A stretch of DNA of 64,000 bases from Adiantum capillus-veneris (GCA_014529385.2 CM043959.1:49359122-49423121), one strand, 5' to 3'. Counted from the first letter of the stretch, positions 32,640 to 44,360 are shown. Notes: a model not told the origin generated them from the sequence alone. Made by a program: numbers and translations.

Positions 32640-32952
32640 CCACGTAGCTGGCCGAGTGACATGGTCATGCCACAAAGGCGATGTGTCATTTCTATGTCGG
32701 CATTTCCACGTAACTTGTCGAGTAACATGGCTATGCCAACATAGGGAAGCCACGTAACTCGGTGAGCTACATGGCAAAGCCTACTATATTGCTACATAGG
32801 CAGCCATGTAACTCTGCGAGTTACGTGGATGCCTTCTTGAAAAAACTCTCAACAATGACGTGGCATACACGTCAAAAGTCCACGTAGCTCGGTGAGTTAC
32901 GTGGACACGTCTCCAACCGTTTACATTCCATGCAACTTGATGAGTTACATGG
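32640..32952. repeat. Cluster of six 25-bp palindromes
   Basis: Copies at 32640, 32706, 32750, 32804, 32880 and 32928, each 25 bp. Consensus arm CCACGTAACTC, a 3-bp centre, then arm GAGTTACGTGG, with transitions (CACGT/CATGT) between copies. Spacing is irregular (44-76 bp). A weaker copy may lie at about 32611. Confidence 0.9.
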
Positions 32953-33105
32953 CACTCGATAAGACATGCAGAGATGATTCAACATGGACCCACATGTGTG
33001 CATGGACTTTTTTGACGAGAATCGTACCGAGTGTCTAGCTCAGAGAGTGTGTGGATCAAATCTCTTTCACTCCTTGTCTCTATTGAGACTCTTTTTTCCC
33101 CTATT

Positions 33106-33110
<5 letters not shown>

Positions 33111-33199
<89 letters not shown>
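33111..33199. repeat. (TC)n microsatellite
   Basis: About 44 TC units. The flanking ORFs rich in Ser-Leu are translations of this run. Confidence 0.97.
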
Positions 33200-33202
<3 letters not shown>

Positions 33203-33300
33203 ATACAATGCGTATAAGAGTCTCTCTACCACATGATAAATATCATATCATTTTTTGTAAAATTATATACAAATTCATATGCAAAAATACATCTATTTCA

Positions 33301-33357
33301 TCAACTATATGGACAACTAAATTTTCATCAACTAAAATTAGAAAAGAAAACTCTCTT

Positions 33358-33414
<57 letters not shown>

Positions 33415-33434
33415 ATTTCTGCCCCCCCTTGGAT

Positions 33435-33507
<73 letters not shown>

Positions 33508-33605
33508 ATTTCTGCCCCCCCTTGGATACCCCCGCGAGAGAGAGAGAGAGAGAGAAAGAGAGTTTTTTAAATTTTAGTTGATGAAAATCTAGTTGTCCAT
33601 ATAGA
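33301..33605. repeat. Inverted repeat with TC/GA arms
   Basis: The left arm (about 33304-33370) reads CTATATGGACAACTA, TTTTCATCAACTAAAATT, then CTCTCTTTCTCTC. The right arm (about 33534-33605) is its reverse complement with few differences. Between them is a duplicated unit: TC run, then CTTTATTTCTGCCCCCCC and TTGGAT (33411 and 33504). Transcribed, it would form a long hairpin. Confidence 0.88.
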
Positions 33606-33639
33606 CGATGAGCTAGCTGTCTAAGTATACACCAATCTG

Positions 33640-34330
33640 GTTGACCATATATGCGATAATAAAGATGATGATATAGAAAATAATCTAATCCAGTTAACCA
33701 TACAAAGAACCATTTAAAAGGACTTGGGGCAATGATCCTATAAGAAACCATATAGACGACCATATAGAGAATCATAACATCAACCATATAGATGACCATA
33801 TGTATCTCTATGTAGAAGATCATAGAACAGACCATATAGACTACCATATACATGTGGTCTATGGAAAAAGGATAGCGCTATATTTAGATGACCATGTGGA
33901 TGCCAATGTAGAGGACTATATAAATTCCCATGTAGATAGTCATAGAGAAAACCATATAGAGTCTAATATAGATTTCCATAGACTCCATATAAAGACGATC
34001 ATATTTTAATCCATCATATAGAAAGATAGCAATGAAGATGACCCTATTGATGACATTAGCCGATCATATCGATGATCCACATATATAATCAATCTTTACA
34101 AAGTTAACCATGTATATGTCCATGCAGACAATTGTATAGATGACCATAGAGACAACATTGTAGATGCACTTGAAGAGGACCATGTAAACACCCATATAGA
34201 AACTATAAAGACAAGCATGTCCTAATCCTTTATAAGAGGATACCAATCTGGATGAACATATAGAGGTCCACATATGTGGCAATCACTCTAATCATATAGA
34301 TGAAAGTATAAACCATATAAAGACCCATGT
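33640..34330. repeat. CCATATAGATGA-type degenerate minisatellite
   Basis: Dozens of variants of a unit of about 12 bp, ACCATATAGATG (also GACCATATAGAC, AATCATATAGAT), scattered over about 700 bp, often in multiples of 12. Strongly degenerate, so old. No coding content. Confidence 0.8.
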
Positions 34331-34411
34331 ACATAGATAAAGATCCAACAATACCACAAAGATCCAACAACTAGATTATCATCTCCTAATTCATGATAAA
34401 AGAGATAATTA

Positions 34412-35180
34412 AATGGGTTGTATGAGCCATGTGTCCCATTTTAGCACATAGCATGTCCCTTGACCTCCCAAACCATATCGGATGGCTGTGTGACTTTTTA
34501 GGAGTGGTTGAATGGTGCTCACACCAATTTGTGCAAAGTCTCATGGTCATCCAATATGGTTTGGTCGGTCTCGATCCATATTATGCACTAAAATGGGTTA
34601 TATGAGCCATATGTCCCATTTTAGCGTATAGTACGGGCCTTGATTGCCCATACTATATTGGATGGCAATGAAACTTTATAGGGGTGGTTAAGTGGTTCTC
34701 ACACCCATTCGTGAAAAGTCTCATGGCCATCTAGTATGGTTTGGATAGTCCCAAACCATACTATGTGCTAAAATGGAATGCATGGCTCATATGACACATT
34801 TTAACACATATTATGGGCTTTGACCGCACATACCATATTGGATGGCTATGAAACTTTGCACGGGTTGTGAAATGGTTCTCAACCCCATCCATGAAAAGTC
34901 TTGTGACCATCCAATATGTTTTGGGTGGTCGCGAACCATACTATGTGCTCAAATGGCCATAACACATACTATGGACCTTGACCACCCATGCCAGTTTGGA
35001 TGGATATGCAACTTTTTAGGGGTGGGGGTGATAACATAATATAGTTTGGGCAGTCCCGACCCATACTATGTGCTAAAATGGACCGTACGGCTCACATGTC
35101 CCAGTTTAGCGCACAATATGGGCCTTGACTGCCCATTCCATATTAGATGGCCATGACACTTTGCAGAGGTAGGTAAAGCA
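34412..35180. repeat. Satellite array, about 180-bp monomers (subtype 1)
   Basis: Units begin at about 34412, 34591, 34772, 34952 (internally deleted) and 35078, marked by ATGGGTTATATGAGCCAT-like and CCATTTTAGC words, and share GGATGGCTATGAAACTTT with the next array. No ORF here is meaningful. Confidence 0.88.
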
Positions 35181-36425
35181 CTTAAATCCCCACCCTTGCA
35201 AAGCTTCATGGGCAACAAAATTTGTCTCAATGGTCTACTGTGGCACAATCGCCAGTTTTTGACCATTGGGCCCTTAGCAAAGCAAAAATGAAAAAATTGG
35301 TGATTGTGCCACCCTAAACTGATGAGACGGGATGGACATGAAACATTGCAGGGGTAGGGAGAGCACCTAAATCCCTGCCCCTACAAAGTTTCATGGGCAT
35401 CGTAATCCGTCTCGACAATCTACGGTGGCACAATCAGCATTTTTTGACCATTGGGTCCTTAGCAAAGCCAAAACAAAAAAATTGACGATTGTGCCACCCT
35501 AAATCAACGTGATGAGAGCGGATGGCCATGAATCTTTGCAAGGGTAGGAAAAGCACTACTAGACCAACAAGACGGGAGCGGATGGCCATGAGACATTGCA
35601 CAGGCAAGGAGAGCACTTAGATCCTTGCCTCTGCAAAGTTTCATGGGCATCGTAATCCGTCTCGATGGTCTACTGTGGCACAATCGCTAGTTTTTGACCG
35701 TTGAGCCCTTAGCGAAGCCAAAACAAAAATATTGGCGATTGTGCCACCTAGACCGACGAGACGGGAGTGGATGTCCATGAGACATTGCAAGGATGGATAA
35801 AGCACCTAAATCCCCACCATTGCAAAGTATCATGGCCATTGTAATCCATCTCGACGGTTTTTGGTGGCACAATGGCAAGTTTTTTACCATTGGGCCCTTA
35901 GCGAAGCCAAAATGAAAAAATTGGCGATTGTGCCACCCTAGACAGACGAGACACGAGCGGATGGACATGAAACTTTGCACAGGTAGGTAAAGAACTTAAA
36001 TCCTCGTCCTTGCAAATTATCATGGGCAATGCAATCCGTCTCGACGGTCTACTATGGCACAATCACTAGTTTTTGACCATTGGGTACTTAGTGAAGCCAA
36101 AACAAAAAAATTGGTGATTGTGCCACCTTAGACCAACAAGACTGGAGTGGATGGCCATGAAACTTTGCAAGGGTTGGGAAACACTTAAATCCCCATCCCT
36201 ACAAAGTTTCATGGGCAACGCAATCCGTCTCAATGGTCTATTGTGGCACAATCGCCAGGTTTTGACCATTGGGTCCTAAGCGAAGCCAAAACAAAACAAT
36301 TGGCGATTGTGCCACCCTAGACCGACGAGACGAGAGTGGATGGACATGAAACATTGTAGGGGTAGGGAAAGCACCTAGATCCCCACCCGTGTAAAGTTTC
36401 ATGGTCTTCACAATACGTCTCGTGG
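35140..36425. repeat. Satellite array, about 184-190-bp monomers (subtype 2)
   Basis: Repeated landmarks GTGGCACAATCGCCAG and CATGGGCATCGTAATCCGTC recur at about 35209, 35393, 35643, 35829, 36019, 36209 and 36400, spaced 184-190 bp except one gap of 250. Each monomer also contains an inverted pair (CATGAAACTTTGCA and TGCAAAGTTTCATG). The array ends abruptly at about 36425. Confidence 0.92.
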
Positions 36426-37354
36426 AAACCTTCTCTTATGGCCTTCCCCCAACAAAGGGGTTTTACCCGTTTGCCGGCCCGTGGGTCATGGTTCTTGGGG
36501 GATTTGTCGGCCCACACCGGATTGTGTACAACTATAAGATAGTGGTGCTCGGTTGAAACGGGAACAGGAAAGACGGTGGTGCGAAGGACGGGTGAGGTGA
36601 GGTGACGAGTTTCCCACACCCCTCTTGTGACGTTGGGATGCACCCCCCCCCCCCCCCCCCCCCCCCGGGGCGAGTGCTAAGGCTACCTTCCATCCACGAG
36701 CTTGGCTACTTTCGGGCTGTTTTCAGGTCTAGCGGGGCTCAAGGCGCTCGGGGTGGCCGATGCGGCTCGATAGGCAATGAGTGATGGTAGACCGTGTCCA
36801 GGGCTAAGGCAGCGACTACAGTAAGCTCCCGCCTGGGCCCCCGCAGTGTGATCAAGGAGCGCGATGGATGTTTTTTTCGCCACAAACTACGTGGGGCTTG
36901 TATCGATATGGAAGCTCTCGAACCCATGTGCATAAGTAAACCAAAAGCTATTTGATAAAAAATCTTTCTTTTTGTGATCCAATGATATTTTAACTAAATA
37001 GAATTTTATTATTAATTTACACTTTAAAAAAATAAAAAATACATCTTTTTGATTAAATAATCAGGTTGAGATATCTTGATTTTTAATTTATTTACATTAT
37101 TTTTAAAAAAATGACATGGCTATTGAGGTGGCCATGCATGAATGACTAATCCATGTGGCAAGCTGATCTGAATGACTGATGACATGGAATGCAAAGATGG
37201 AAAGATGAGGTGACGGATGGGATCCCCTCATTTTCCATGTCATATGATGACGTGTTAAAATGGTGACATGTAATGATTGGGTGGCAAAAAAGGACATGAT
37301 GAGCTGGCAAGGTGGAGATGCGGCATGCTTGGTGGCTCATGAGGTGGCAAGTGA
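36426..37354. other. GC-rich then AT-rich unassigned stretch
   Basis: 36430-36900 is GC-rich with a run of 24 C (36643-36666) and shows no ORF with a recognisable domain. 36908-37110 is AT-rich. 37110-37350 has repeated GATGACATGG-like words. I cannot assign any of it; it may be debris of another element. Confidence 0.5.
36643..36666. repeat. C homopolymer
   Basis: 24 consecutive C; length is prone to assembly and polymerase error. Confidence 0.95.
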
Positions 37355-38112
37355 TGTAACATTTAATGGCCTAGTAACTTGTGTGTAGCGGAAAATAACA
37401 TGACATAGTGAGCATTTCATTAGAATAGATTCCTAATGAGCATAACAAGAGTGCTTGGGTGGAGAGAGCAACAAAAAGTATAACACCTAGTTAGATAGGC
37501 ATGAACACTACTTCAAAAGAGAGAAAATTTAAGCTATTGACAACATTTGAGGACCGGATTTACATGGAGCCGGTCCCCCCTCCACGGTACCCCCTCCAAA
37601 AGAATTTGTATAATGGGTTTCTCCCATCAAGAGAGACATTTACAATACAATTCTTTGTGTTCCTTCAATACTAGCTAGTGCAATGAAGATGGAAGCTTCA
37701 AGCACTAAGCGAAACACTTATAAAACACAACATCAATTCCCTCACTCAGACCCAAGACCTCACACACCTTCAAAGATGGTGAGAGCTAGCCGGGTATGAG
37801 AGTAGATTGAGAGGAAGGAGTAGTCTTACGAGAAAGATGTATATCTCCTCACATAATCACTCATATTAGCATATCATAGCTTACTAATTAGCACGGTAGA
37901 GGAGATGAGCATGCATTGAAGCTTGGCTCTTGGTTGGATTTGCACTACAAAGCCAAGAGTTGTTGGTGTAGGCCTCCCTTCTCCAAGCTTGGAGTATATG
38001 ATAAGCTTTTCATTAAAGCTTGAGAAGGAGAGAGAGAGAGAGAGAGTCTTGTGTGAGTTTGTAAGTGATAATGCTTCACAAATCAGCCCCCTCACTCATC
38101 TTTGTCGACCCC
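37355..38112 (-). repeat. 3' LTR of element C, part 1 (distal part)
   Basis: Matches 63033 to about 63790 (the 5' LTR of C) with scattered substitutions and small indels, beginning with the shared words GTAACATTTAATGGCC and ACTTGTGTGTAGCGGAAAAT. It includes a short (GA)n (38028-38046). It stops at the 5-bp ACCCC target site where element B begins. Confidence 0.92.
38108..38112. other. Target-site duplication of element B, left copy
   Basis: ACCCC, repeated at 56528-56532. The unoccupied LTR of C has GTCGACCCCTCCT with a single copy (about 63791). Confidence 0.93.
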
Positions 38113-38736
38113 TGTTTGGGCGGTTACGCCGCTAGCGGAAGCTAAATAGCGAGAACTCAACCAACAATAGAATTTGTCAAACGAGGACGAAGCTTGACCC
38201 GCAAGCGCATGGAAACAACTAGGTGGGTGTCAAATCACCTACTCGACCTTCTAATGACAATCACTACTAAGGAAATCAAATCTAAGTTCTAAAATATGCA
38301 AGTGACTGAAATCCGTACTACGAACGAATGCTATACGAAATAGGATCTAGAATCATTGAATCGATCTCAAACTCAAGGGGAAGTCTATGCACTAGGTAAG
38401 AACAACACCCTAAAGACTTGAACTGCAAAATCAACCTATAACCACTCCGTGCGGTAAACGCGTATGAAGACAGGCAAAAAAATACAGGTGATCGAAACTT
38501 GACCCCGATGGTACTAATGTGTAGCTCTACTCGTTGTGGTTCTATAGATATGCTGCACGCTCTATTCCGACACACGAGTTGGAAGAAAACTCACACCGAA
38601 GCTCGTAGGAACTTACCACACATAGAAGCCGATAGAGCGCACTCTTGGTATCAGTGCGTACCTCTCGCCGTTGCTAACACAATGGCGGTGTCGCTTCTCC
38701 CATGGCGGCTCCGTAGCTCGCGTAGCAAGTAGATAA

Positions 38737-38817
<81 letters not shown>

Positions 38818-39104
38818 ACACAGTCACGGCGCTCAAAAACTCACTTTGATTAATAAACTGAATCCCTTAGGTTACAAAAACTTTGGCTTATATACCTCAG
38901 CCTTGGAGGTGAGAACATCTCTAACTAATTACATCAGCAAGTGAAATTACTTCGGGATTACAAGCTGGAAACTCAATTGAGTCCCGTTACTTAATGAATG
39001 GCTCAATTCAAAATCAATGTCGGAAAGACATTTATTACAATCAATGGTTACAAAAATGATGAGTGTGAGCAAAAATGTGGGTGTGATCCTCTGCTGGCTC
39101 AACA
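38113..39104 (-). repeat. 3' LTR of element B
   Basis: 992 bp. It differs from the 5' LTR by about 11 substitutions outside the microsatellite (near 1.2 per cent by eye) and by a shorter TC run (38739-38815). On the reverse strand a TATA box lies at about 38888-38894. Confidence 0.95.
38739..38815. repeat. (TC)n microsatellite in the 3' LTR of B
   Basis: About 38 uninterrupted units, GA on the sense strand of the element, about 70 bp downstream of its TATA box. Confidence 0.97.
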
Positions 39105-39116
39105 CTCCCCCCCTCC
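39105..39116 (-). other. 3' polypurine tract of element B
   Basis: On the reverse strand GGAGGGGGGGAG directly precedes the LTR start TGTTGAGCC. It would prime plus-strand DNA synthesis. Confidence 0.9.
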
Positions 39117-39153
39117 GCGTTCATGTCGTCCCTGACATGACCTTTATGCTTGG

Positions 39154-40611
39154 TCAATAAAGTCCTGTCGTCTTGAGCATCTGCAAATGTGATTCGTATC
39201 GCAGGTTGCCGATGGTCAAGGTTGGGCCGAATATTTTGCTTTCGTGGGTGAAAAAGCCGGTGTAGAAAGCTTCTTCGAATGTTTGCATGTGGAAGCTAGG
39301 CAAAAACATAATCCTCTGGTATAGGAGGTGCAACACTTTTGGAGAAGGCTGCAATGAAAGGTCATACATCATATCAGTCACTGTGTCGGCCGTCGATAGT
39401 AGACTCGAGGTCGTGGCTTTATCTGGCGCGAACACTTCAATGCAAGCTAAGAGAGTCCTGCAAATTTTCTTGAGCATCTGACACGAAAGGTCAGGAGAGC
39501 CAGTAAAGAGCTTGATGGTGCCCGTTAGGGTTTTCACCATGTAGGCTTTACCTATTCTCTCTCCTGCCTTTGGTCCTGGAATCCTGGGGTAATTAAGCCA
39601 ATTTGGCTTCTTTTCTGCAATCCTGCCATGCTCTTTCCAGCTTCTGACTCTTGGCACCGGGCAGAAGGTTGCATCCTCCCGAATCTCCTTTGGTGCCTCT
39701 ACCAAGTAGATGAGGTAGGCTGGGTATTTGTTCAGCCAACCTTTCCTCCATCTAGGCTGCGAATCTACAATCTTCTTTGATTGTTCCTCTTTTGTGATGT
39801 CGCCTTCGTAAAGAGCGACATACTGCTCCTCCTCTATTCTCTTTTTCGTTTTTATCACTTCAAACTTCATCAAAGGGAAAGGCAGGCTGGGTTGCATCCA
39901 CTCTTCATGGAGCACTTTTGTGTCTAATCCCTGAAGTCTAATGGAGATTAGGAGTCTCCTCTCCCATTCCATTTCCGCCTTGGCACTCTCCTCTGTTGAC
40001 TTTTCTATTTGGTCATGGAGCCTTTGTTCTTCTTCTTCAGAGATTCCTGAAGTTGAGGCCACCTCTTGAACTGGGGCTGGATCTTCAATTGTGGTTGCCT
40101 CTCTAGTTTCTGGTAGCTCTATGGCTGCTCCACCTGATCCTTCTTGTGGTGTCTCTGTCTCTCTTCTTTGTTGCTCTTGTAGATCTTGGAGCTGTTTGCG
40201 GAGGGTCTCATTCTCTGTTCTTAGTGTTTGATTTTCTAAAGTGAGCCTCTCCTCTGTTGCCAATGATCCCTCCGCAATGTGCAACCTTTGCACTTGCTCT
40301 AATCTTAGCTCTCTTTGTAAGCTTTGGACCTGGTCTTCCAGAGCTGGTACAAGAGCTCCCTCTTGTTCGGTTCCTGCTCTGCTAGCTCTAGGGGTAGTCC
40401 TGAGTCTAGTGATTGTTCTTTCTTGGAGCTCGACTCTTTCCCTTAGCTCAATGAGCTCATCTTTAGCCGCCTCCAAGTCGTCTTCCATCCGCTTCCTTGC
40501 TTCCTGTGCACTTGTTACTTCTCTTGAAGCCTCGGCTAGCTGGAGTATCAAGCCATCTCTCTCGTTTTCCGCATCGTAGAGTGATGCTTTATGACTTTCA
40601 GATTCAGTCAT
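39154..40611 (-). pseudogene. C-terminal half of the coiled-coil ORF (element B)
   Basis: In the same frame as 42429-40630, separated by a TAG (40630) where A has CAG. It contains two heptad-rich stretches (SYDAENERDG to LQERTITRL, and LRTENETLRKQLQDLQEQ), an acidic linker, and a C-terminal region of about 240 residues that A has lost (WRKGWLNKYPAYLIYLVE, CQMLKKICRTLLACIEVF, FHMQTFEEAFYTGFFTHES). I see no membrane segment, signal peptide or known enzyme motif. The stop lies 50 bp before the polypurine tract. Confidence 0.85.
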
Positions 40612-40629
40612 AGCATCCTCTAATTTCCT

Positions 40630-42429
40630 CTACAACTCGGCTTCCCTATGTTTGGCTGTCTCAATCTCCACTTCCTTTGCCTTGGATCTTTCTTTGATCT
40701 TGTTGAGCAGTTCATGCACCATGTGCATGTCTTTTTCATCTTCATCTGTCAACTCTAAAGCTTTTTTGGCCACCACCTCCACTGGCTTCGGCTCTTCTAG
40801 TACGTTCTGCTCGTCCAGTTTTTCATCACTTTCTTTTGTACTCTTTGTATTTTCCTCTGTCCCTCTCCGATCATCTCGTTTTTGTAGGGTGATCCCATAA
40901 ACCGCCTCAAGGGCCTCTTCTTCAGTGTACCCTATCGCTACCAGATCCTCATAATCGTTTTTCTTTTGCTGAATTGGTTCTATCTCCTTTTCCTTGGTCC
41001 CGGCCTCCGGCTTTTCCATACCAGCCGTGTCCATCTCTACTGTGGTCTCTTCCATAATGATTTCCGTCTTCTTCGGGCTTGGTACATCAGTAAAGGAGGG
41101 CTGATTGTCCTCAGTCATCTTGGCTTTCCCTTTGTTTGCTTGCCCGTCTTTCTCTTGAGGTTCAGTAGACTCATCTACTTTCTTCTTCCCCTTGTCGTCC
41201 TTTTTCAGCTCAGCTTTTAAAAGTTGTACTTCCTCTTCAGTGTATGGCTCGACAGGTTGCTGCTCCAATATAGCCTCTGACTCCTCATAAGCTCTAATAT
41301 ATTGATCATATTGATCAACATGTGGCCTGGCTGAGCTAGTTCTGACTTTAGTGGGGTCTGGAACCCACTTTTCTTCAAAGTCCCCCTTTAGAGCTCTTTC
41401 CGCTCTAAACTGCTCCACCAGTCTTTCCATTCTTGCCGCTTTCTGACTTTTGGTTTTCTTGGGAGAAACCTTCTTCTTTGCTTTCTTCAGAAGCGGCTCA
41501 TCCACATCCTCTTCAGGTTCTGAAACTATTTCTAGTTTCCTGCGTGCTCTTGTGGACGCCCTCTTGGATACTTCCGGTTGTTCTTTCTTCTCATCGGCTT
41601 CTCTAAGCCACTCATTCTGGGAGGGAACCTTTGGCCATTGATCTCTGGCTCCAATAGCTTCATAAGCTATTCTTGTCAGAACTTCAGCTCCTCCTATATA
41701 CTTTGGCTTCTCGTTGTGCATGGCAATTACTTGCTCGTGGATGTGTTGAGCGTAATTCACCTCTTTTGGCATATTGCTCTTTAATGCCCATGTGATGGTG
41801 GTCGCAATGGCATGGGGCGGTGTCGTATACTTTTGCGGTCTTTTACTGCAAATATGGAGAAACTGGTTGTACAGTCGGCAAAGGGTTGCCGCTCTTTGGT
41901 TTGCCATATCTCCATAAGTTGCATCCTGTTTCTTGGACCCATAAACCTCTATAGCCTCCCTTCTTTCCCTGAAAGAGCTCCCTTTGTTGTTCAGCTTCAA
42001 TGCATCTGCAATGAGCTGTGGAGTGATCTGTACCTCTACTTTCTCTCCATCTATTGCTGTCAATGTGGCTTTCCCATCCTTCTGAATGGAGGTTGCCAAC
42101 TCATACACTCTTCTTGTATCTACACCTGATGGTCTCGAGGTGAAGAATCTGTGCAAGTCTGCCCTTTCCAGGTACCTGCTGATGTTCTCTGACCTGCTAT
42201 AATCCACCAATTCTTGTGGGATCATCAGTATATCCACTGCTTGCCCTTGAGGATCTCTGAAAGTCCCCTGGTAGATCTTTATTCCCTCTTGTTCCAGTAC
42301 TGCTTCCTCCACCCAAGTTTTGGTTGGCTTGAGGGTTTCTGCTGGAATGTCAAAGGGTTTCGCTTCTGCAAGAGCATCTTTGATTGTCGGTCTTTTTCTC
42401 TTCGTTGCCGATAACTTGGCGGAATCCAT
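40630..42429 (-). pseudogene. N-terminal half of the coiled-coil ORF (element B)
   Basis: The ATG at 42429 (MDSAKLSATKRKRP) has a basic start that could act as a nuclear signal. A globular-looking region follows to about residue 290 (GTFRDPQGQAVD, ENISRYLERADLHRFF, ITPQLIADALKL, LCRLYNQFLHICSKRP), then a Lys/Glu-rich charged region. The whole ORF with its C-terminal part is 1092 codons. The alignment with A shows the reading frame is conserved along the full length, so it is a real gene of the family and not a chance ORF. The function is unknown; position suggests the accessory or env-like slot. Confidence 0.85.
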
Positions 42430-42596
42430 GGATCCTGTAACTCCAATTTCAGAAGTTAGCGTCTTTTTAGTACTGAAAGCCGAAATGAAGCTTTTAACTA
42501 TTCAAATGACTTGAAAATTGAAACGTGAGCTATTCAGGGCCTAAGGATGCAGGGTAGGTGAAAAAATATGCAAACTGGGCTCAAAATCATGCTGGA

Positions 42597-42901
42597 GACA
42601 TCATACGCGTATGATGTCTTTTGTGTCAAAATGACTTCATATTGGTTGTGCTTGTAGCTGATAGTGTATTCATGAGTATCATATGCTTGGATTTGAGTTT
42701 GGATCCCATTTGGTCAAGTTTTGGCCAGTTTAGTCCAGATCAGGCTCTTGGCAAAATTTTGAAAGGGAATTGGATTTTATTATCCAAATTGGATAAAACT
42801 TGGTGGTTCACCTTCAAATGGCATGTAGATCACTTCTGTTTGGTGGTTGAAGCCCTGAGGTGCCAAAATCACATAGTGAGACATCATACGCGTATGATGT
42901 C
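42597..42901. repeat. Two copies of the 22-bp palindrome in the element B spacer
   Basis: At 42597-42618 and 42880-42901, both exact, 283 bp apart, the same distance as the last pair in A. Confidence 0.95.
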
Positions 42902-43155
42902 TTTTAGTGTATTTTTGGACCAAATTTCTCTATAAGCCTTGGATATGGCTTTAGATAGGCTTATTCAGTGGATTTATGAATTTTGGATAGATTTTGGGCT
43001 AAAGATTTCCAGCTCATTGGATATGTTGTGAAGCCACCTATTTGGTTGAACTTGACTTTGGCTCCCCGTTCTCCATCTTTCTCCATTTGGTTGCCCGAAA
43101 GCGTCTTTTTCACCATCGGTAAGTGAATCAGCTTTCTTTTGGGTTTTGCTTGCAA

Positions 43156-43178
43156 ACATAAGTCATCCATGTATATTT
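43156..43178 (-). repeat. 23-nt copy of RT active-site coding sequence (element B spacer)
   Basis: Identical to 48207-48229, which encodes the YMDD box in the RT of the same element, in the same orientation. Confidence 0.9.
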
Positions 43179-44360
43179 GAAGCTGTTTGTGAAGTTTCAT
43201 GTCATTTGGTCGTCAATTTTAGCCGTTATGCCAAAATGACGCTTTGTGTGTCCGCAGCCGAATCGGTTGTTCCGACCTACTTTTGGTGATCCAAACCCGG
43301 AGATACTCCATGGTTGCATTGCCCTCGATGTTGTTAAGCTTCCTGAGAAGTTTTGTGTCGTTTCGACAACTTTTTCCTGTTTGCCTCTTGCAGGCTCTGT
43401 TGACCTAGGGTTTTTCAAGTCGTTCTTTTTCGAGCTTTGAGTGTTAGAAACCCATCTTCTATGTTAGGGTAACCCACCCCTATGTTCTTGCAAGGTTTGG
43501 TTAGGCGGTTGTGCCACTACCTAGCATTCTACCGCATTCCCCGTCTGCTCTTGTTTCTTGGTTTTGGTCAGTTTTCGCGACAAAAGTTAACGATAAGCAT
43601 CAAAAGCTTATGGCAACGAGTCTACCTCTCATGTCTGGTGTCCTCTGAGCTCTCGTAGCAGTCGTAGAAGGCGGTAGAAGGTCGGATGGTCCTGTGTGCT
43701 CTTTGCTCTCTCCAAGAAGGTAATAGTGGAAATGAGCTTGAAAGTGATGTGAAAAATACTTAACTTCGGACTTCCCGGATCACTTGTTACCAAATTTGAC
43801 ATGTGCTCCTATCTCGTCGTGAAATGCACTTTAAGATTTGAAATTTCTCAATTTGGACTCCGTTTGACCTGTTTCTGAGAAATCTGTCCACTTTGCCAAA
43901 ATTCTGTCATTTCAGGCTTTCCGCAACTTTTTCAGAATTGTACCCAATTTTTACCATGGGTTGCCCTTGTCATTAGGACCATCACCGTCTATTCTTTTCT
44001 TTTTTTCGATCTCATTTCATCTGCTTTTTTATTTTTCTTTTACTTTTATCAAGAAAATCAAAAATAAAGGAAAATAGCAAATTGAAGCCAAAAAATTCCA
44101 AACATACATGATAAATAGCTGGTAACCCTGTCTATATGAATATACACTTATTTGTGATTTCTGGACTTGGATTACCACTTTTTTCCACTTTTTAGCTCCA
44201 AAAACACTCTTATTTAGTGATATTTACACGTCTAGAGACCCAAATTCATCATTTGATCTCTTCTTGTTGCAAAACAAGGTATATAAGGGCATAAATATTA
44301 TCAATATCCGCAATCAAACATAAAAATTGCAAAATCATGTAAGACACTGCCCTTGTAATA

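Larger units (their letters stand above)
42430..44360 (-). other. 3' spacer of element B
   Basis: Reverse-strand counterpart of 8383-11194 in A. It holds two exact copies of the 22-bp palindrome and the 23-nt copy of the RT active-site sequence (43156-43178). About 785 bp containing three palindromes in A are missing at about 43010. No real ORF; the frames at 42961-43440 are shadows. Confidence 0.8.

Noticed and set aside
34842..36269. Minus- and plus-strand ORFs of 60-108 residues in the satellite array
   Set aside because: They repeat with the monomer and have no domain; they are by-products of the tandem repeat.
36430..36900. Ribosomal RNA gene fragment, suggested by GC content
   Set aside because: I could not match any conserved rRNA word; the GC content alone is not evidence.
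38318..38732. ORFs inside the LTRs of B (also 55705-56119)
   Set aside because: Present in both LTRs because the LTRs are copies; no domain, and overlapping on opposite strands.
39154..42429. Envelope protein
   Set aside because: It sits in the env position, but no signal peptide, membrane segment or fusion-peptide-like stretch is visible, so it is called only a coiled-coil ORF.
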